Below are positions 33,991-35,594 of a DNA stretch of 35,594 bases, piece by piece. The position numbers were made by a program, and so were the translations under genes. The DNA is taken from assembly GCA_964425755.1 (NCBI GenBank), contig CAYRNY010000028.1:1-35594 (forward strand), read 5' to 3'. The stretch's first letter is position 1, and every line of letters starts with the position of its first letter. This DNA comes from CAYRNY01 sp964425755. Lineage in GTDB: Bacteria; Chloroflexota; Anaerolineae; Aggregatilineales; Aggregatilineaceae. Under the pieces are notes generated by a model. That model did not search any database, had not been told where the DNA came from, and saw only the letters and a list, made by a program, of their open reading frames with translations.

Positions 33991-34566
33991 ATGTTACACG
34001 ATCTGGTGAGCCGCACGCGGACGGTCCGGCGCTTTGACGAATCGCAGCCGGTCGCGCCGGGCACGCTGCGCGACCTGGTGGAACTGGCGCGCCTGTCGGC
34101 TTCCGCGTCCAACTTGCAGCCGCTCAAGTACGTTCTCAGCAGCGACCCGGCGACCAACGCGCGCATTTTCCCCGCGCTGGGCTGGGCGGGCTACCTGCAG
34201 GGCTGGGACGGTCCGGCGGAAGGCGAGCGCCCGGCGGCGTACATCGTGATCCTGCTGGACACCGCGATCAGCAAGTCGACGGACTGCGATCACGGCATTG
34301 CGGCGCAGACGATCATGCTCGGCGCGACCGAGTGCGGGTTGGGCGGCTGCATCATCGGGTCGGTGCAGCGCGGCCTGCTGCGCGAGGTGCTGGCGATCCC
34401 TGAGCGTTACGCGATCAAGCTGGTGCTGGCGTTGGGCCGGCCCGCCGAGGACGTGGTGATCGAGCCTGTCGGCGCGGACGGTGATATCCGCTACTGGCGC
34501 GACGAAGCCGGGGTGCATCACGTCCCGAAGCGCGCGCTGGACGAGCTGATCCTGCGGCAGGTGTGA
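33991..34566 (+). CDS. Nitroreductase family protein
   Basis: A 191-residue FMN-dependent oxidoreductase of the nitroreductase fold. The N-terminal RTRTVRRFDESQPV is the family flavin-contact signature; SASASNLQPLKYVL follows, and the central GIAAQTIMLGATECGLGGCIIG segment matches the dimer and FMN-binding region. The final part has LVLALGRPAEDVV. The ATG at 33991 is chosen because GGAGG (33978-33982) sits 8 bases upstream, whereas an ATG at 33973 would include that site. Substrate unknown. Confidence 0.92.
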   Translation: MLHDLVSRTRTVRRFDESQPVAPGTLRDLVELARLSASASNLQPLKYVLSSDPATNARIFPALGWAGYLQGWDGPAEGERPAAYIVILLDTAISKSTDCDHGIAAQTIMLGATECGLGGCIIGSVQRGLLREVLAIPERYAIKLVLALGRPAEDVVIEPVGADGDIRYWRDEAGVHHVPKRALDELILRQV

Positions 34567-34649
34567 GCTGTACCGGGACGGTGGCGACGCGCGCCGCGAT
34601 TCTGCGATGATCAGGGTACGCGATAATCACACAGCGAGGGGAGGGACGC

Positions 34650-35486
34650 ATGAGCAACACGAACGACCAATCCATGCAGGGACAGGTTGTGTTGATCACC
34701 GGCGCGACGGACGGCGTCGGCGAGGCCACGCTGCGCGCGATCGCAGGGATGGGCGCGCGCGTGGTCGGTGTGGGGCGCAACCCGCAGAAGATCGCCCGCG
34801 TGCAGGACGCGATCCGGCGCGCCACCGGTAACGATGCCGTCGCGTTTCTGGAAGCCGACCTCTCCGAGATGGCACAGGTGCGCGCGCTGGCGGCGCAGTT
34901 CGAGGCCCAGTACGACCGGCTCGACGTGCTGGTGAACAACGCGGGCGCGCTGTTCCGCGACCGGCAGGAAACGTCCGAAGGGCTGGAAATGACGTTCGCG
35001 CTGAACCACATGGCGTATTTCCTGCTGACGAACCTGCTGCTTGATATGCTCAAAGCCAGCGCCCCGGCGCGGGTCGTGAACGTGGCGTCTGATTACCAGC
35101 ACGACATCGACGTGGACGATCTCCAGTTTGAGCGGGGCTACAGCGGGTGGGCCGCTTACGGGCGCTCCAAGACGATGAACGTGCTGTTCACCTTTGAGCT
35201 GGCACGGCGGCTGGAAGGGACCGGCGTCACGGCGAACGTGATGCATCCCGGCGAAGTGCGCTCGAACTTTCACCCCGCTGCCGGAATGTCGCCGATGGGC
35301 AACCGCACGCCGGAAGAGGGCGCGCGCACGGTGGTATATCTCGCCACGTCGCCGGAGGTCGCGGGCGTGACCGGCGAGTACTTCCGCGACGAGCGCCGGG
35401 CGCGGGCCTCGCGGCAGGCATATGACACGGACCTGCAGCGGCAGCTCTGGCAGCGCAGCGCGGCGATCGCGGGGCTGGAAGGGTGA
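34650..35486 (+). CDS. Short-chain dehydrogenase/reductase
   Basis: A 278-residue SDR. Cofactor motif TGATDGVG (about 17-24) and VGRN, which fits NADP; NNAG (about 95-98); catalytic Ser in VNVASDYQ and the YxxxK pair as AYGRSK. The arrangement resembles retinol-dehydrogenase-like or protochlorophyllide-reductase-like classical SDRs. GGGGAGGG precedes the ATG closely. It follows the nitroreductase gene by 83 bases and may be cotranscribed. The region after it (35487-35594) holds no gene. Confidence 0.94.
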   Translation: MSNTNDQSMQGQVVLITGATDGVGEATLRAIAGMGARVVGVGRNPQKIARVQDAIRRATGNDAVAFLEADLSEMAQVRALAAQFEAQYDRLDVLVNNAGALFRDRQETSEGLEMTFALNHMAYFLLTNLLLDMLKASAPARVVNVASDYQHDIDVDDLQFERGYSGWAAYGRSKTMNVLFTFELARRLEGTGVTANVMHPGEVRSNFHPAAGMSPMGNRTPEEGARTVVYLATSPEVAGVTGEYFRDERRARASRQAYDTDLQRQLWQRSAAIAGLEG

Positions 35487-35573
35487 GCGCCGCGCTCGCC
35501 CTGTCCCGTTCATATACATCCCTAACGTTCTCCCCATTGGGGTGTGAGCAAAACCTGACAATGAAAAAGTAGA

Positions 35574-35594
35574 CAAAAAGCCTCAAGTGAGGTA
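35574..35594 (-). terminator. Possible terminator of a gene right of the window (cut)
   Basis: On the - strand CCTC-ACTT-GAGG (35581-35592) is followed by CTTTTTGTC. The stem is only 4-5 bp and the window ends, so this is tentative. The 108 bases after the SDR gene otherwise show no feature and are AT-rich at the end. Confidence 0.3.

Overview
The window is about 35.6 kb of GC-rich bacterial chromosome with no rRNA, tRNA, CRISPR, transposase or phage gene. Gene content suggests a Chloroflexota genome, probably Anaerolineae-like. The pointers are an mreBCD-mrdA-minCDE-rodA cluster in one run, a glutaminyl-tRNA synthetase beside a glutamyl-tRNA synthetase, the particular HNH family, and several HEAT/zinc-ribbon membrane-type proteins. 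The taxonomic call is inference from content only. Promoters are mostly recognisable from TATAAT-like -10 boxes a short distance upstream of genes; -35 boxes are usually poor.

Left part (1-7830, + strand): a Clp-type AAA+ protein whose first ATPase ring has lost its catalytic residues; a ribbon-helix-helix protein coupled to an HNH endonuclease and a small YcxB-like membrane protein; an alpha/beta hydrolase overlapping a lipoprotein that looks like an inactivated DUF2268 protease; and an intact secreted HEVEH metallopeptidase. Middle (7862-19822): a HEAT-repeat multi-pass membrane protein (- strand), a DegV protein, a uroporphyrinogen-decarboxylase-family protein, a DCC thiol oxidoreductase, a six-hairpin glycosidase-like protein, a paralogue of the HEAT membrane protein, divergent gltX and glnS, and a solitary Dam-type adenine methylase predicted to read GATC.

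Right part (19977-32526, - strand): a shape and division cluster. In transcription order it is a phosphohexomutase, mreB, mreC, mreD, mrdA (PBP2), minC, minD, minE, rodA, a multi-zinc-ribbon protein and a 124-residue unknown. It supplies the rod complex (MreBCD scaffold, RodA glycosyltransferase, PBP2 transpeptidase) and the septum-placement system, and seems to be read from several internal promoters. The last 2.7 kb (+ strand) carries a Gfo/Idh/MocA oxidoreductase, a nitroreductase and a short-chain dehydrogenase.

Three signals stand out. (1) RodA and PBP2, which work as a pair outside the membrane, both carry extra Cys-containing extracytoplasmic insertions holding the same D-x-D-x-N-x-x-x-D calcium-loop pattern. 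(2) Four copies of an intergenic two-hairpin element share a TTGCA loop and fixed spacing, with covarying stems. (3) Two paralogous membrane proteins share a HEAT - GGKRKL - multi-TM architecture that I cannot match to a described system.
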